Source: Sphingomonas lutea | Lineage (GTDB): Bacteria; Pseudomonadota; Alphaproteobacteria; Sphingomonadales; Sphingomonadaceae | Assembly: GCF_014396785.1 (NCBI RefSeq) | Contig: NZ_CP060718.1 | Coordinates: forward strand, 1,570,501 to 1,634,500 | Reading direction: 5' to 3' | Length of the DNA stretch: 64,000 nt | Shown here: piece after piece, positions 8,889-17,828 of the stretch | How positions within the stretch are numbered: the first letter of the stretch is position 1 | How the letters are laid out: the number at the start of each line of letters is the position of its first letter | Notes under the pieces: model-generated | Databases searched by the model: none | What the model was told of the DNA's origin: nothing | Seen by the model: only the letters and a program-made list of their open reading frames with translations | Program-made: the position numbers and the translations under genes

Positions 8889-10045
8889 GGGCAGGTCGCT
8901 TCCATCATGCCACCGACGAGGTCCCGCGTCACGCGGTCGATCTCCAAGACTTCGGCGATCGACGCGGGCGGCGTGTGGTCGGATCGGTCGAGGCAGCGTT
9001 CGACGAGCGCGGGAATGTCGGTGAAACCGATCTTGCCGGCGAGGAAGCGTTCGACCGCGACCTCATTGGCGGCATTCAGGACGATCGGCGCCGCCGCCGA
9101 CGCCTCGAGCGCTTCACGCGCTAGGCGAAGTGCCGGAAATCGAACAAGATCAGGCGCTTCGAAATCGAGGCGCGCAATCTGCTGGAGGTCGAGGCGCTCG
9201 GCCGGAGTCGCCATCCGGGCGGGCCATGCCAGCGCGTACGACAAAGGAATGCGCATGTCCGGCGAGCCGAGCTGCGCAAGCACCGAACCATCGACATATT
9301 CGACTAGCGAGTGGATCACGGACTGCGGATGGACAACGATGTCGATCCGCGCCGACGGCAAGCCGAAGAGATAGTGAGCCTCGATCAGCTCGAGACCCTT
9401 GTTCATCAGGGTCGCCGAATCGACGGAGATTTTAGCACCCATCGACCAATTGGGGTGGGCGACGGCTTGCGCGGGCGTCATCGCCTGCAGGGATTCGGCG
9501 CTGGCGGTGCGGAAAGGCCCACCGCTGGCAGTCAAGATAAGCCTTGATACATCTTCCGCGCGATTTCCGGCAAGGCATTGAAATATCGCATTATGTTCGC
9601 TGTCCACGGGCAACAATGTCGCGCCGCTCGCGCTCGCCGCTTGGGTCATGAGCGCGCCCGCCGTCACCAACGCTTCCTTGTTCGCCAGGGCTACCGTCCG
9701 CCCCGCCTCGACCGCCGCCATCGTCGGGCGAAGACCGGCGCAGCCGACAATCGCGGCGACGACCAGGTCGGCGTCCATGGTCGCAGCCTCGATCAACGCA
9801 TCCTCGCCCGCCGCGGCACGGCACGACGATCCCATCAGCGCTTCCGCCAGCTCCGAAGCACGGCGCTCATGCGCGACCACGGCGAACTGGGCGTTGGTCC
9901 GGCGCGCGATGTCGGCCAGAGCGGCGGCGTTGGTTGCCGCGGTCACCGCGACGACTTCGAATGCGTCCGGCGCGCGCTCGATTAAATCGAGCGTAGACTT
10001 GCCGATCGATCCCGTCGCGCCAAGGATGACGATGCGCCGCTTCAC
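8885..10045 (-). CDS. dxr: 1-deoxy-D-xylulose-5-phosphate reductoisomerase
   Basis: This 386-residue enzyme makes 2-C-methyl-D-erythritol 4-phosphate, the committed step of the MEP isoprenoid pathway, using NADPH and a divalent metal. The NADPH-binding GATGSIG is at residues 9-15. The metal and substrate motif SEHNAIFQCL and the ASGGPFR loop are both intact. It is chained by 4-base overlaps with cdsA upstream and rseP downstream. Placement beside uppS is metabolically sensible, as undecaprenyl diphosphate is built from MEP-derived units. Confidence 0.97.
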   Translation of the reverse strand: MKRRIVILGATGSIGKSTLDLIERAPDAFEVVAVTAATNAAALADIARRTNAQFAVVAHERRASELAEALMGSSCRAAAGEDALIEAATMDADLVVAAIVGCAGLRPTMAAVEAGRTVALANKEALVTAGALMTQAASASGATLLPVDSEHNAIFQCLAGNRAEDVSRLILTASGGPFRTASAESLQAMTPAQAVAHPNWSMGAKISVDSATLMNKGLELIEAHYLFGLPSARIDIVVHPQSVIHSLVEYVDGSVLAQLGSPDMRIPLSYALAWPARMATPAERLDLQQIARLDFEAPDLVRFPALRLAREALEASAAAPIVLNAANEVAVERFLAGKIGFTDIPALVERCLDRSDHTPPASIAEVLEIDRVTRDLVGGMMEATCP

Positions 10046-10674
10046 GTCAGGCCGCCGATCTGCGCCATTGCGGTCAGCACCGCGACCGGCACCAGCCCGT
10101 CCAGGCGATCGAGGACGCCACCATGACCCGGCAACCAGCTACCCGAATCCTTGACCCCGGCACGGCGCTTCATCCAGCTTTCGAACAGGTCGCCGCCCTG
10201 TGCGGCAACACCGAACAACGGCGCTAGAAATAGAAGCGCGACCCCAAGTCCCGTCAGCAGCGCCCACGCACCACCCAGCAAGGCCGCTGCGGCCACGCCG
10301 CCCCAAAACCCCGCTACGGTCTTGCCCGGACTGATCGCTGGCGCGAGCTTCCGTTTGCCCACCGCGCGGCCAACGAAATAGGCACCGATGTCGGTCGACC
10401 ATGTCACAATGAAGGTCCATAGCAGCAGGTACAGCCCGCTCGCATCACGCTCCCGGATCCACAGCAGGGCCAGCGCTGGGATCAGGGCGTACAGGAACCC
10501 CGTGACCCACCAGATTGCGCCCCATCCCCGCGCCAGACGCGTCCACTCGTAATAGATCGCCATCGCGACGAGGCCGACGCCCACAGCGAACACGTTCCCG
10601 CCCTTGGCCGCCGCAGCGAGCGCAACGGCTATCATGGCAACCCCGGACAACGTGCGAACAGCGAGTTCGCTCAT
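10042..10674 (-). CDS. cdsA: Phosphatidate cytidylyltransferase
   Basis: This 210-residue inner-membrane enzyme forms CDP-diacylglycerol from phosphatidate and CTP, feeding pssA-psd found later in the window. Several hydrophobic helices precede the CDS signature DLFESWMKRRAGVKDSGS, followed by LPGHGGVLDRLD. I start at the ATG at 10674 because it overlaps the uppS stop (ATGA) and begins a good N-terminus. The protein is shorter than the E. coli enzyme (about 285 residues), mainly in the N-terminal helices, which is common in alphaproteobacteria. Confidence 0.93.
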   Translation of the reverse strand: MSELAVRTLSGVAMIAVALAAAAKGGNVFAVGVGLVAMAIYYEWTRLARGWGAIWWVTGFLYALIPALALLWIRERDASGLYLLLWTFIVTWSTDIGAYFVGRAVGKRKLAPAISPGKTVAGFWGGVAAAALLGGAWALLTGLGVALLFLAPLFGVAAQGGDLFESWMKRRAGVKDSGSWLPGHGGVLDRLDGLVPVAVLTAMAQIGGLT

Positions 10675-11417
10675 CGGCCGCCAAACCGGCGCTGACGTGC
10701 CGCGTAGATCCCCAGCGCATCGGCGAAGGCCTGCTCGCTGAAATCTGGCCATAGGACATCCAGGAATAGCAGTTCGGCATAAGCTGCCTGCCACATCAGG
10801 AAGTTGGACAGCCGAACTTCGCCCGAGGTCCGGATTAGTAGGTCGAGGTCGGGCAGATCGTGCGTTTCCAGCCCCGCGGCGAACGCGGCCTCGTCAATCG
10901 CATCCGCGCCAATCTCACCCTGCTCGACCCGCGCCGCGAGCTTGCGGGCGACCGACACCAATTCAGCGCGTGAGCCGTAATTGAGCGCGACGACCAGCGT
11001 CAGGCGATCGTTGGCCTGGGTCCGCTCGACCGCCCGTTCCAGCCGCGCCTTCAACTCGGGCCCGAACGCCGCATAATCCCCGATCAACTTGAGCCGGACA
11101 TTCTCCTTGAGGAGCGTGTTCAGCTCGCGCTCCAGATAGAAGCGCATCAGACCCGTCAGATCGGAAATTTCTTCGGGGCTCCGCCGCCAATTTTCGGATG
11201 AGAATGCGTAGAGCGTGAGCACCTCGACGCCATGATCGACCGCCGCCTGCATCGCGCGGCGTACAGCCTCCGCACCCGCCTTGTGCCCGGCGGCGCGCGG
11301 CAGTCCGCGCTGATCGGCCCAGCGCCCATTGCCATCCATGATGATCGCCACGTGGCGCGGGATTGCACCGTCCGGCCGAGCACGCTCGGCATGGTCCGGC
11401 GCCGGAACGGCGCTCAC
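10671..11417 (-). CDS. uppS: Isoprenyl transferase (undecaprenyl diphosphate synthase)
   Basis: This 248-residue cis-prenyltransferase builds the lipid carrier for peptidoglycan and O-antigen units from farnesyl and isopentenyl diphosphates. [13 protein letters not shown] (residues 22-34) holds the catalytic Asp28. The [14 protein letters not shown] segment and the closing [21 protein letters not shown] and DVLWPDF motifs are all present. It overlaps frr upstream and cdsA downstream by 4 bases each, within the translation-coupled chain. Confidence 0.97.
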   Translation of the reverse strand: MSAVPAPDHAERARPDGAIPRHVAIIMDGNGRWADQRGLPRAAGHKAGAEAVRRAMQAAVDHGVEVLTLYAFSSENWRRSPEEISDLTGLMRFYLERELNTLLKENVRLKLIGDYAAFGPELKARLERAVERTQANDRLTLVVALNYGSRAELVSVARKLAARVEQGEIGADAIDEAAFAAGLETHDLPDLDLLIRTSGEVRLSNFLMWQAAYAELLFLDVLWPDFSEQAFADALGIYAARQRRFGGR

Positions 11418-11974
11418 TTGTTGAGGATTTCCTTTTCCTTGGTGCCGGCCGCGTCGTCGATCTCCTTGATCGTGTCGTCGGTCAGCTTCTGCACTTCAGT
11501 CTCGAGGCGCTTGCGCTCATCCTCGCTGATTTCGTGCTTCTTCTCGTCCTGCTTCAGATGGTCCATGCCGTCGCGGCGCACGTTGCGCACGGCAATGCGC
11601 GCCTTTTCGGCATATTGGCCGACCAGCTTGGCCAGCTCCTTGCGGCGCTCCTCCGTGAGCTCAGGGATCGGCAGGCGGATCATCTGCCCATCGGTGATCG
11701 GATTAAGGCCGAGGCCGGCCGAGCGGATCGCCTTCTCAACCGGCTGGACGTTCGACCGGTCCCACACCTGCACCGAAAGCATCCGCGCTTCGGGCACGGA
11801 CACGGTCGCCACCTGATTGAGCGGCATGTTGGCGCCGTACACCTCGACATTGACCGGATCGAGCAGCGCGGTCGACGCGCGGCCCGTGCGCAAGCCGGCG
11901 AGGTCATGCTTCAGCGCCTCCACTGCCCCGTGCATCCGACGCTTGAGATCGCCGGTGCTGATGCTCGTCGTCAT
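11414..11974 (-). CDS. frr: Ribosome recycling factor
   Basis: This 186-residue protein acts with EF-G to split the post-termination ribosome. The core motifs [19 protein letters not shown] and [22 protein letters not shown] are in place. The C-terminal helix carries [20 protein letters not shown] and [10 protein letters not shown]. It overlaps pyrH upstream and uppS downstream by ATGA junctions, so it is very likely translationally coupled to both. Confidence 0.97.
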   Translation of the reverse strand: MTTSISTGDLKRRMHGAVEALKHDLAGLRTGRASTALLDPVNVEVYGANMPLNQVATVSVPEARMLSVQVWDRSNVQPVEKAIRSAGLGLNPITDGQMIRLPIPELTEERRKELAKLVGQYAEKARIAVRNVRRDGMDHLKQDEKKHEISEDERKRLETEVQKLTDDTIKEIDDAAGTKEKEILNK

Positions 11975-12699
11975 GTCTCACTCCCATGCTGGACGATCGT
12001 CGCCACCCCGCGCCCGGCCAGCACTTCGGCAAGATTGCCGGGCTGGCGAACGTTGAACACGACGATCGGAATGTTGTTGTCCCGGCACAGCGCGACCGCG
12101 GATGCGTCCATGACCTTCAAGTCGTCGCTGAGCACCTTGCTGAAGGTCAGCGTTTCATAACGCTTGGCGTCGGCCACCTTCTTTGGATCGGCGCTGTAGA
12201 TACCATCGACGCTGGTGCCTTTGAACAGGGCGTCGCAGCCCATTTCGGCGGCGCGCAGCGCGGCTGCGGTGTCGGTCGTGAAATAGGGATTGCCGGTGCC
12301 TGCCGCAAACAGGACGATGCGGCCCTTATCGATGTGCCGAAGCGCGCGGCGGCGAATGTACGGCTCGCTCACGCTGGCCATCGGGATCGCCGACTGCACG
12401 CGGGTCTCCGCGCCAAGCTTCTCGAGCGCGCCCTGCAGCGCTATGGCGTTCATCACCGTTGCCAGCATGCCCATGTAATCGGCGCTGGCCCGGTCGAAGC
12501 CCTTGGCCGCCGCCGCCATACCGCGGAAGATGTTTCCACCGCCGACAACCAGGCACAGGCCCGGGCAGTGGTCTCGCGCGGCGATGATCTCGCGAGCCAG
12601 GCTTTCGACCGCTTCGGGATCGATCCCGAACTGGTTCTGGCCCATCAACGCCTCGCCGGACAGCTTCAGCAGGATGCGGTTGAAACGCGGTCGGGTCAT
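11971..12699 (-). CDS. pyrH: UMP kinase
   Basis: This 242-residue amino-acid-kinase-fold enzyme phosphorylates UMP to UDP. KLSGEAL at residues 12-18 and [10 protein letters not shown] form the nucleotide and phosphate loops. The [19 protein letters not shown] and [10 protein letters not shown] motifs are typical. The true start is the ATG at 12699; a longer open frame upstream is not supported by family length. It is the first gene of the 4-base-overlap chain to rseP. Usually tsf lies directly upstream, but here a divergent TIR-domain gene separates them. Confidence 0.97.
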   Translation of the reverse strand: MTRPRFNRILLKLSGEALMGQNQFGIDPEAVESLAREIIAARDHCPGLCLVVGGGNIFRGMAAAAKGFDRASADYMGMLATVMNAIALQGALEKLGAETRVQSAIPMASVSEPYIRRRALRHIDKGRIVLFAAGTGNPYFTTDTAAALRAAEMGCDALFKGTSVDGIYSADPKKVADAKRYETLTFSKVLSDDLKVMDASAVALCRDNNIPIVVFNVRQPGNLAEVLAGRGVATIVQHGSET

Positions 12700-12845
12700 T
12701 CTTCGGGGCGATCCTTGGGCGAAAGCGGGGCGACACGCCTTTATGGAAGCGCCGCCGCCTTGCCAACTGCCTTGACCCGATCGCGCGCCCCGCCGCTTGC
12801 CAGCAGCGCGGATTGCACGCACGATTGCGACCTGGGGAGCCGGCG

Positions 12846-14759
12846 ATGGCGCGCGTATTTCTGAGCTATGGCAGGGAAGATGCGGCGGTCGCGGCTCCGA
12901 TCGCCGCGGCGCTTGAGCGCGCCGGCCATGATGTGTGGTGGGACCAGCACATCCGCGGCGGCGCGCAATATGCCAAGGAAATCGAGCAGGCTTTGAGGGC
13001 CGCCGAAGCCGTGGTCGTGCTGTGGTCGGAAGTCTCGGTCGAAAGCCCGTGGGTGCGCGATGAGGCGGCGAGCGGGCGCGACCGCGGGCGGCTCGTGCCA
13101 CTCAGCCTCGATGGCACCGAGGCGCCCTTAGGCTTCCGCCAGTTCCAGACGATCGCCCTGCCGCGCCGCCGCTTGGGCAAAGCGCAATCCCACGCGCTCA
13201 TCAAAGCCGTCGAGGCGGCGGCGGGTCTTTCCGATGCCATATTGGCTAGGCCCCATGCGCAACGTCAGGCGCCCGCTCTGCCGAGATGGTGGATCCTCGC
13301 CGTGGCGGCGCTCATCGCTTTCACCGGTGTCGGCCTGGTCGTGTGGAGGCCATGGGCGAGTAACGGCGAAACTGTGCTGTCGGTCGGTCCGGCAAGTCGC
13401 GACGCTGCCTCGCAAGCCCTCGCGCGCGACCTGGCGATCAAGCTGGGCGCCTTGCAAACGGCATCCGCAACTTCGCTCAGGCTGGTCGATGCCGCTGGCG
13501 CTGCAAATGCCGACCTGTCCTTTGAAGCGGCCGCGGTCGGACCGGCGGGCGCCACGCTGGCCCTCAAATCGGTGCAGGACTCGGCGCTCCTCTGGTCGCG
13601 CGAGTTCGAGCAACCGTCGGGCAGACGCCCCGATCTCCTCCAGCAACTTGCGTACACGGCAGCGAGGGTCACTAGCTGCGCGACCGAAGGCCGAGGCGCT
13701 TCGCCCCGCCTGTCGTCGGAAGCGTTCAAAACTTACCTGATTGCCTGCGCCGAGCTCTCAGAAATTCAAAACGACGACCCGCGCCCGGTTCTGCGGTTGC
13801 TCGAACAGGTCGTCTCCGCGGCGCCACGCTTCGCGTCCGCGTGGTCGCTCCTGCTGCTCGCCGAAAGCGACACCGTCAGCCTGGTCTTCACGCGCGGCGA
13901 ACAGGCCTCTGCCGCAGTGGCGGAGCACAAGGCGCATATCGCTCGGGCCAAGCAATTCCTTCCCGGTCTTCCGGCCATCGAGATTGCCGAGGCGCAGCTC
14001 GTTCCGCCAAGAGATTTTTCCGTGCGCGCTCGGCGGATCGAACGGGCCGCCGCTCGCGCTCCCGGCGATGCTGCATTGCAGCTCTATCTGGCAAATAGCT
14101 TGTCGGCGACCGGGCGAACCGCCCAAGCCGTCGCGACTATCGCTCGGGCCCGGCAATTGGATCCTCTATCACCGCGCGTTTCCAGCCTGTACATCGCACA
14201 GCTGGGTTATTCCGGCGCGTTTGAAGAAGCCAAGCGCGAACTCGCCAAGGCCGAGCGCCTCTGGCCCGGCACTGCGAGCGTCGACGACGCGCGATTCCGC
14301 TTTCACTATCGCTACGGCGACCCGCAGATTGCGAAGGAGCTTTTCGAGCAACGGACCGATTTCGGCGGGCGCGCCGTTCGGATGCTGATCGAAGTGCGGC
14401 ATGATCCCGCACCAGCCAAAATCGACGCATTCCTGGCATTCGTAAAGGAGCGGTTGCGGACGATGGAGAATCCAAGCGCGGGTTTTGGCTTCGCGACCAT
14501 GGCGTTCGCGCAGTTTGGGCGCACAGAGGACTTCTTCGCGACGCTGCTGACCTACCCCCGCGTCGACGATATCGCGATCATCTCGGAAGTTTTCTTCCGC
14601 CATGAGTTCAGGGACATTCGCCGAGACCCGCGGTTCCTCCGCGTCGCGCAGCGCGCCGGCCTTCTCGATTACTGGCGCACAAGCGGGAAATGGCCCGACT
14701 ATTGCTTCGAGAATGACCAGCCTTACGATTGCAAGGAAGAAGCGGCGAAGCTGAAATGA
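12846..14759 (+). CDS. TIR domain protein with transmembrane helix and TPR-like repeats
   Basis: This is a 637-residue protein. Residues 1-125 form a bacterial TIR domain ([41 protein letters not shown], then RLVPLSLDG and GFRQFQTI). The Glu in WVRDE (Trp69-Glu73) is at the place where catalytic or structural Glu residues sit in TIR folds. One transmembrane helix follows at about 148-167. The rest is helical with TPR-like units ([20 protein letters not shown]) and would lie on the far side of the membrane. Whether it has NADase or only adaptor activity cannot be told. It stands alone between pyrH and tsf, with no defence partner gene. Confidence 0.85.
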   Translation: MARVFLSYGREDAAVAAPIAAALERAGHDVWWDQHIRGGAQYAKEIEQALRAAEAVVVLWSEVSVESPWVRDEAASGRDRGRLVPLSLDGTEAPLGFRQFQTIALPRRRLGKAQSHALIKAVEAAAGLSDAILARPHAQRQAPALPRWWILAVAALIAFTGVGLVVWRPWASNGETVLSVGPASRDAASQALARDLAIKLGALQTASATSLRLVDAAGAANADLSFEAAAVGPAGATLALKSVQDSALLWSREFEQPSGRRPDLLQQLAYTAARVTSCATEGRGASPRLSSEAFKTYLIACAELSEIQNDDPRPVLRLLEQVVSAAPRFASAWSLLLLAESDTVSLVFTRGEQASAAVAEHKAHIARAKQFLPGLPAIEIAEAQLVPPRDFSVRARRIERAAARAPGDAALQLYLANSLSATGRTAQAVATIARARQLDPLSPRVSSLYIAQLGYSGAFEEAKRELAKAERLWPGTASVDDARFRFHYRYGDPQIAKELFEQRTDFGGRAVRMLIEVRHDPAPAKIDAFLAFVKERLRTMENPSAGFGFATMAFAQFGRTEDFFATLLTYPRVDDIAIISEVFFRHEFRDIRRDPRFLRVAQRAGLLDYWRTSGKWPDYCFENDQPYDCKEEAAKLK

Positions 14760-14760
14760 A

Positions 14761-14790
14761 AGGGCGAAGCTTTCGCCCCGCCCTTCATGA
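14761..14790 (-). terminator. Probable terminator of rpsB-tsf
   Basis: A perfect inverted repeat, GGGCGAA (14762-14768) and TTCGCCC (14772-14778), with a 3-base loop lies between the convergent TIR gene and tsf. Read on the minus strand, the hairpin is followed by TTTCATTT, a modest U-rich tract ending inside the TIR gene end. This is consistent with an intrinsic terminator for the tsf transcript. Read on the plus strand it lacks a T tract. Confidence 0.55.
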
Positions 14791-14806
14791 TCTAACGCAA
14801 CGGCTT

Positions 14807-15751
14807 TCAGGCGACCGGTTCGTCCTTCTTGACGCCGGCGGCGGCGGCCACTTCGGCGGCGAAGTCATCCTGCTTCTTCTCGATGCCTTCACCGAGCTGG
14901 AAGCGGACGAACTGCGCCAGCGTGATTGCGGTGCCGGCGTCCTTGGCGGCCTGCGCCACGACGTCGGACACCGGGGTCTTGCCGTCCATCACGAACAGCT
15001 GCGACAGCAGAGCATTCTCCTTGCGGAACTTGCCCAAGCCCCCTTCGACCATCTTTTCGATGATGTTCTGCGGCTTGCCGCTGTCCTTGGCCTTTTCCAT
15101 CGCCACTGAACGTTCGCGTTCGATCAGCGCCGGATCCAGGTCGTCGGCGTTGAGCGCAAGCGGGTTGGCGGCCGCGACATGCATCGCGATCTGCTTGCCG
15201 AGCGCGGTCAGCGTGTCCGCCGGGGCATCGCTCTCAAGCGCGACGAGAACGCCGATCTTGCCGAGGCCCGGTGCGACCTGATTGTGGACGTAGGGTACGA
15301 TGACACCCTGGTTCACGTCGAGGATCGCCGCGCGGCGCAGCGACTGGTTCTCGCCGATCTTGGAGATGTTGTCGGTCAGCTTTTCAGTGACGGTGCCGCC
15401 ATCGGGATAAGCGGCGTTGCCGAGCGCTTCGATGTCCGTGCCGTGCGCAAGCGACAGCTTGGCAACGTTGCGCACGAAATCCTGGAAAAGCTCGTTCTTG
15501 GCGACGAAGTCGGTTTCCGAATTGACTTCGATCACCGCGCCGCGATTGCCCTCGACGACCACGCCGACCAGACCCTCGGCGGCGGTGCGGCCGGCCTTCT
15601 TGGCCGCGGCGGACAAGCCCTTCGCGCGCAACCAGTCGATCGCGGCTTCCATATCGCCATTGGTTTCGGCCAGTGCCTTCTTGCAGTCCATCATGCCGGC
15701 GCCGGTGCGCTCGCGCAGTTCCTTCACGGAAGCAGCCGTGATCTCAGCCAT
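14807..15751 (-). CDS. tsf: Translation elongation factor Ts
   Basis: This 314-residue guanine nucleotide exchange factor recycles EF-Tu. The N-terminal UBA-like segment [16 protein letters not shown] (12-27) and the TDFVAKN motif (80-86) that inserts into EF-Tu are present. Two dimerisation/core repeats follow. I place the start at the ATG at 15751, which matches the MAEITA family start; the frame is open well upstream through the intergenic repeat region. It follows rpsB, separated by about 118 bases holding two C-rich palindromes. Confidence 0.97.
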   Translation of the reverse strand: MAEITAASVKELRERTGAGMMDCKKALAETNGDMEAAIDWLRAKGLSAAAKKAGRTAAEGLVGVVVEGNRGAVIEVNSETDFVAKNELFQDFVRNVAKLSLAHGTDIEALGNAAYPDGGTVTEKLTDNISKIGENQSLRRAAILDVNQGVIVPYVHNQVAPGLGKIGVLVALESDAPADTLTALGKQIAMHVAAANPLALNADDLDPALIERERSVAMEKAKDSGKPQNIIEKMVEGGLGKFRKENALLSQLFVMDGKTPVSDVVAQAAKDAGTAITLAQFVRFQLGEGIEKKQDDFAAEVAAAAGVKKDEPVA

Positions 15752-15765
15752 GTCTTGTTCCTTTC

Positions 15766-15866
15766 GCTCCCCTCCCGCCTGGGGGAGGGGTTGGGGGAGG
15801 GAATGTTGAAGTGGAGAGCCCGGTTGACCAGGCCCTCCTGGCCCCTCCCGCGAGCGGGAGGGGAAT
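15766..15866. repeat. Pair of C/G-rich palindromes between rpsB and tsf
   Basis: Two related palindromes lie in the rpsB-tsf spacer. The first pairs CCCCTCCC (15769-15776) with GGGAGGGG (15783-15790). The second pairs CCCCTCCCGC (15842-15851) with GCGGGAGGGG (15854-15863). Both share the CCCCTCCC core, so this looks like a copy of a dispersed REP-like family. In the rpsB-tsf message each would form a very stable hairpin. Whether the family recurs in the genome cannot be told from one window. Confidence 0.65.
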
Positions 15867-15869
15867 CGT

Positions 15870-16625
15870 TCAAGCCTCGAGCGCGGCCTCGACCGGCGGC
15901 TCGGCCATCGAGCCGATATCCTGGCCACGCGCCTGCGCATTGCCGCTGCGGCCTTCGCTCGCCGCCTGCGCCACCGAATCCGCATAGAGGCGGATGGCGC
16001 GGCTGGCATCGTCGTTGCCCGGCACCGGGAAAGCGATGCCGTTCGGGTCGCTGTTCGAATCGAGGATTGCGACGACCGGAATGCCAAGCACGTTGGCTTC
16101 CTTGATCGCCAGCTCTTCCTTGTTGGTGTCGACGACGAACATGACGTCGGGCAGGCCGCCCATGTCGCGGATGCCGCCAAGGCTCTTTTCAAGCTTGTCG
16201 CGCTCGCGCGTCAGCTGAAGCACTTCCTTCTTGGTCAGGCCGGCGGTGTCGCCCGAAAGCTGCTCCTCAAGGCTCTTGAGGCGCTTGATCGAGTTGGAAA
16301 TCGTCTTCCAGTTGGTCAGCATGCCGCCGAGCCAGCGGTGATTGACGAAATGCTGGCCCGACGCACGCGCCGCTTCGGCGATCGCGTCCTGCGCCTGGCG
16401 CTTGGTGCCGACGAACAGCACCTTGCCGCCGCGCGCGACGGTCTGCGACACGAAGTCGAGCGCGCGCGCGAACAGCGGCACGGACTGCGACAGGTCGATG
16501 ATGTGGACGCCATTGCGGTCGCCGAAGATGTACGGCTTCATCCGCGGGTTCCAGCGGTGGGTCTGGTGGCCGAAATGTGCGCCGGCCTCAAGCAATTGCT
16601 GCATCGTGACGACGGTGGTCGCCAT
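15870..16625 (-). CDS. rpsB: 30S ribosomal protein S2
   Basis: This is a 251-residue S2, a small-subunit protein that helps bind S1. [20 protein letters not shown] at the start is a diagnostic S2 signature. [34 protein letters not shown] and [13 protein letters not shown] follow. AAGGAGA lies 8 bases before the ATG. It is the first gene of the rpsB-tsf unit. Its leader contains an 8-bp inverted repeat that may be regulatory. Confidence 0.97.
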   Translation of the reverse strand: MATTVVTMQQLLEAGAHFGHQTHRWNPRMKPYIFGDRNGVHIIDLSQSVPLFARALDFVSQTVARGGKVLFVGTKRQAQDAIAEAARASGQHFVNHRWLGGMLTNWKTISNSIKRLKSLEEQLSGDTAGLTKKEVLQLTRERDKLEKSLGGIRDMGGLPDVMFVVDTNKEELAIKEANVLGIPVVAILDSNSDPNGIAFPVPGNDDASRAIRLYADSVAQAASEGRSGNAQARGQDIGSMAEPPVEAALEA

Positions 16626-16653
16626 AGGGATCGTCTCCTTCCGGTTATGCCTT

Positions 16654-16705
16654 GATGGAGCCGAATGACCAGCCTTGCGGCTAGCACCGGTATGGTAGCT
16701 CCATC
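16654..16705 (-). promoter_or_regulatory. Inverted repeat in rpsB leader (possible autoregulatory structure)
   Basis: A perfect 8-base inverted repeat, GATGGAGC (16654-16661) and GCTCCATC (16698-16705), brackets about 36 bases of leader beginning roughly 30 bases before the rpsB start. Ribosomal protein S2 controls its own operon through leader structures in several bacteria. I cannot match this to a described motif, so the role is inferred. Confidence 0.3.
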
Positions 16706-16764
16706 TGCGGGATGCCGGCGCCCCTAGCCCAGCGCGGGTTACTTTTCAAGCGCTCGCGGAAGGC

Positions 16765-16795
16765 TTGACATAGGAGAACAAAGCAGGAACATTAT
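16765..16795 (+). promoter_or_regulatory. Promoter with LexA (SOS) box
   Basis: A consensus -35 TTGACA is at 16765-16770. It is followed by GAAC-N7-GAAC (16776-16779 and 16787-16790), the direct-repeat LexA site known from alphaproteobacteria (GTTC-N7-GTTC on the other strand). A -10 element would be AACATT (16788-16793, 17-base spacer) or CATTAT. The box sits between and over the promoter elements, as expected for repression. It reads toward the small membrane protein at 16877, about 85 bases downstream. Confidence 0.75.
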
Positions 16796-16876
16796 CTTGC
16801 CTAGGCAAGGCGCCTGCTCCGTGTTGGAACGAAACGGGTCCATATGGGTTAGGCGCTCTCAAGAAGGAACCAAGCA

Positions 16877-17098
16877 ATGCTCGCAGCTCTGGCCACTCTT
16901 GTTTTTCTCTCGACCCTCTGGCTCCTCGCCGTCCTCGTCGCGACGGTGCTCGAACATAGCGGCGGCAAGATTGCCGCGGCGTTCAAGGGACAGCTTGGCA
17001 GGTCGATCGCCCAGCCGGCGCCTTATGCGCGGCTCCGGGTCAGGTCGCGGTTGCCGCAGCCGATGCGCGCTCGCCCGCGGTGGCGCGACGCCGCTTGA
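16877..17098 (+). CDS. Small membrane protein under a LexA-box promoter
   Basis: This is a 73-residue protein with one hydrophobic helix (about residues 3-25, FLSTLWLLAVLVATVL) and a basic, Arg/Pro-rich C-terminus. An AAGAAGGA Shine-Dalgarno 8 bases before the ATG supports translation. An overlapping frame starting at 16797 lacks such support. A promoter with a LexA box lies upstream, so DNA damage should induce it. No family is recognised. By analogy, Caulobacter SidA and DidA are small SOS-regulated inner-membrane inhibitors of division. That parallel rests on size, topology and regulation only. Its last 59 bases overlap the end of pssA antisense. Confidence 0.65.
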   Translation: MLAALATLVFLSTLWLLAVLVATVLEHSGGKIAAAFKGQLGRSIAQPAPYARLRVRSRLPQPMRARPRWRDAA

Positions 17099-17828
17099 CG
17101 CGGGCATAGCTCGCCAACGCAACGGGGATTAGCGCAAGATAGAGCGCGGACACCGCCAATAAGGTAATCCACGGCTCGTTGATGAGCGCGGTGCCGAGCA
17201 GCGCCACGCCCGCAAGCGCGAACAAGCGCCAGCTCTTGCGGATCCGGAACACGGTCCAGCTGAAGGTCGGAAGGCTCGAAATCATCAGCGCGGCAATGAA
17301 CAGTGTCCAGGGCATGACCAATTGCCACTGCCGGAACAGGTCGTCGCCGGTAATCAGCCACAGATAAATCGGGACGAAGGCCAGGCCTGCGCCCGCGGGT
17401 GCGGGAACTCCCGTATTGAAGCCGGCGGTCTTGTGCGGCTGCTCCTCTGCGTCGATCCGCGAATTGTACCGCGCCAGGCGAAGCGCGCAGCACACCGCGA
17501 GTGCCAACGACACGGTCCACCCGAATTTCGGTGCATGCTGCAACGACCAAATAAAGACGATCAGCGCGGGCGCAGTCCCGAAGGCGATATTGTCGCTGAG
17601 TGAATCGAGTTCCGCGCCGAACTTGCTCTGCGCGCGCAGCAGCCGGGCGACGCGGCCGTCAAATCCGTCGAGCACGCCGGCAAGCACGATCGCGCCCATC
17701 GCCAATTCCCATTCACCGGCAAAACCGAAGCGAATGCCAGTCAGGCCGAAGCACAGCGCAAGCGCGGTAATGGCGTTGGGAACGAACGCGCGAAAGGCAA
17801 TCCCGCGCCCTTCGTCCGCCGCTTTCAC
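17040..17828 (-). CDS. pssA: CDP-diacylglycerol--serine O-phosphatidyltransferase
   Basis: This 262-residue inner-membrane enzyme makes phosphatidylserine from CDP-diacylglycerol and serine. The CDP-alcohol phosphotransferase signature is intact in DGFDGRVAR followed by [12 protein letters not shown], with the spaced Asp residues in place. About eight hydrophobic helices surround it. Its start overlaps the psd stop by 4 bases, so the two consecutive enzymes of phosphatidylethanolamine synthesis are coupled. Part of the C-terminal coding region overlaps the small SOS-type gene on the other strand. Confidence 0.95.
   Translation of the reverse strand: MKAADEGRGIAFRAFVPNAITALALCFGLTGIRFGFAGEWELAMGAIVLAGVLDGFDGRVARLLRAQSKFGAELDSLSDNIAFGTAPALIVFIWSLQHAPKFGWTVSLALAVCCALRLARYNSRIDAEEQPHKTAGFNTGVPAPAGAGLAFVPIYLWLITGDDLFRQWQLVMPWTLFIAALMISSLPTFSWTVFRIRKSWRLFALAGVALLGTALINEPWITLLAVSALYLALIPVALASYARVKRRRATAGERASAAATAT

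Noticed and set aside
8031..9374. Plus-strand open frame of 447 codons
   Set aside because: It is antisense to rseP and dxr, both of which are unmistakable; composition is shadow-like.
12846..14759. A complete TIR-based antiphage system (Thoeris, CBASS or similar)
   Set aside because: No partner such as ThsA, a cyclase or SIR2 gene is adjacent; the neighbours are core translation genes.
16797..17132. Alternative 111-codon frame over the small SOS-type gene
   Set aside because: It starts within the promoter region and is Ser/Arg-rich. The 16877 frame has a Shine-Dalgarno and a clean membrane helix.
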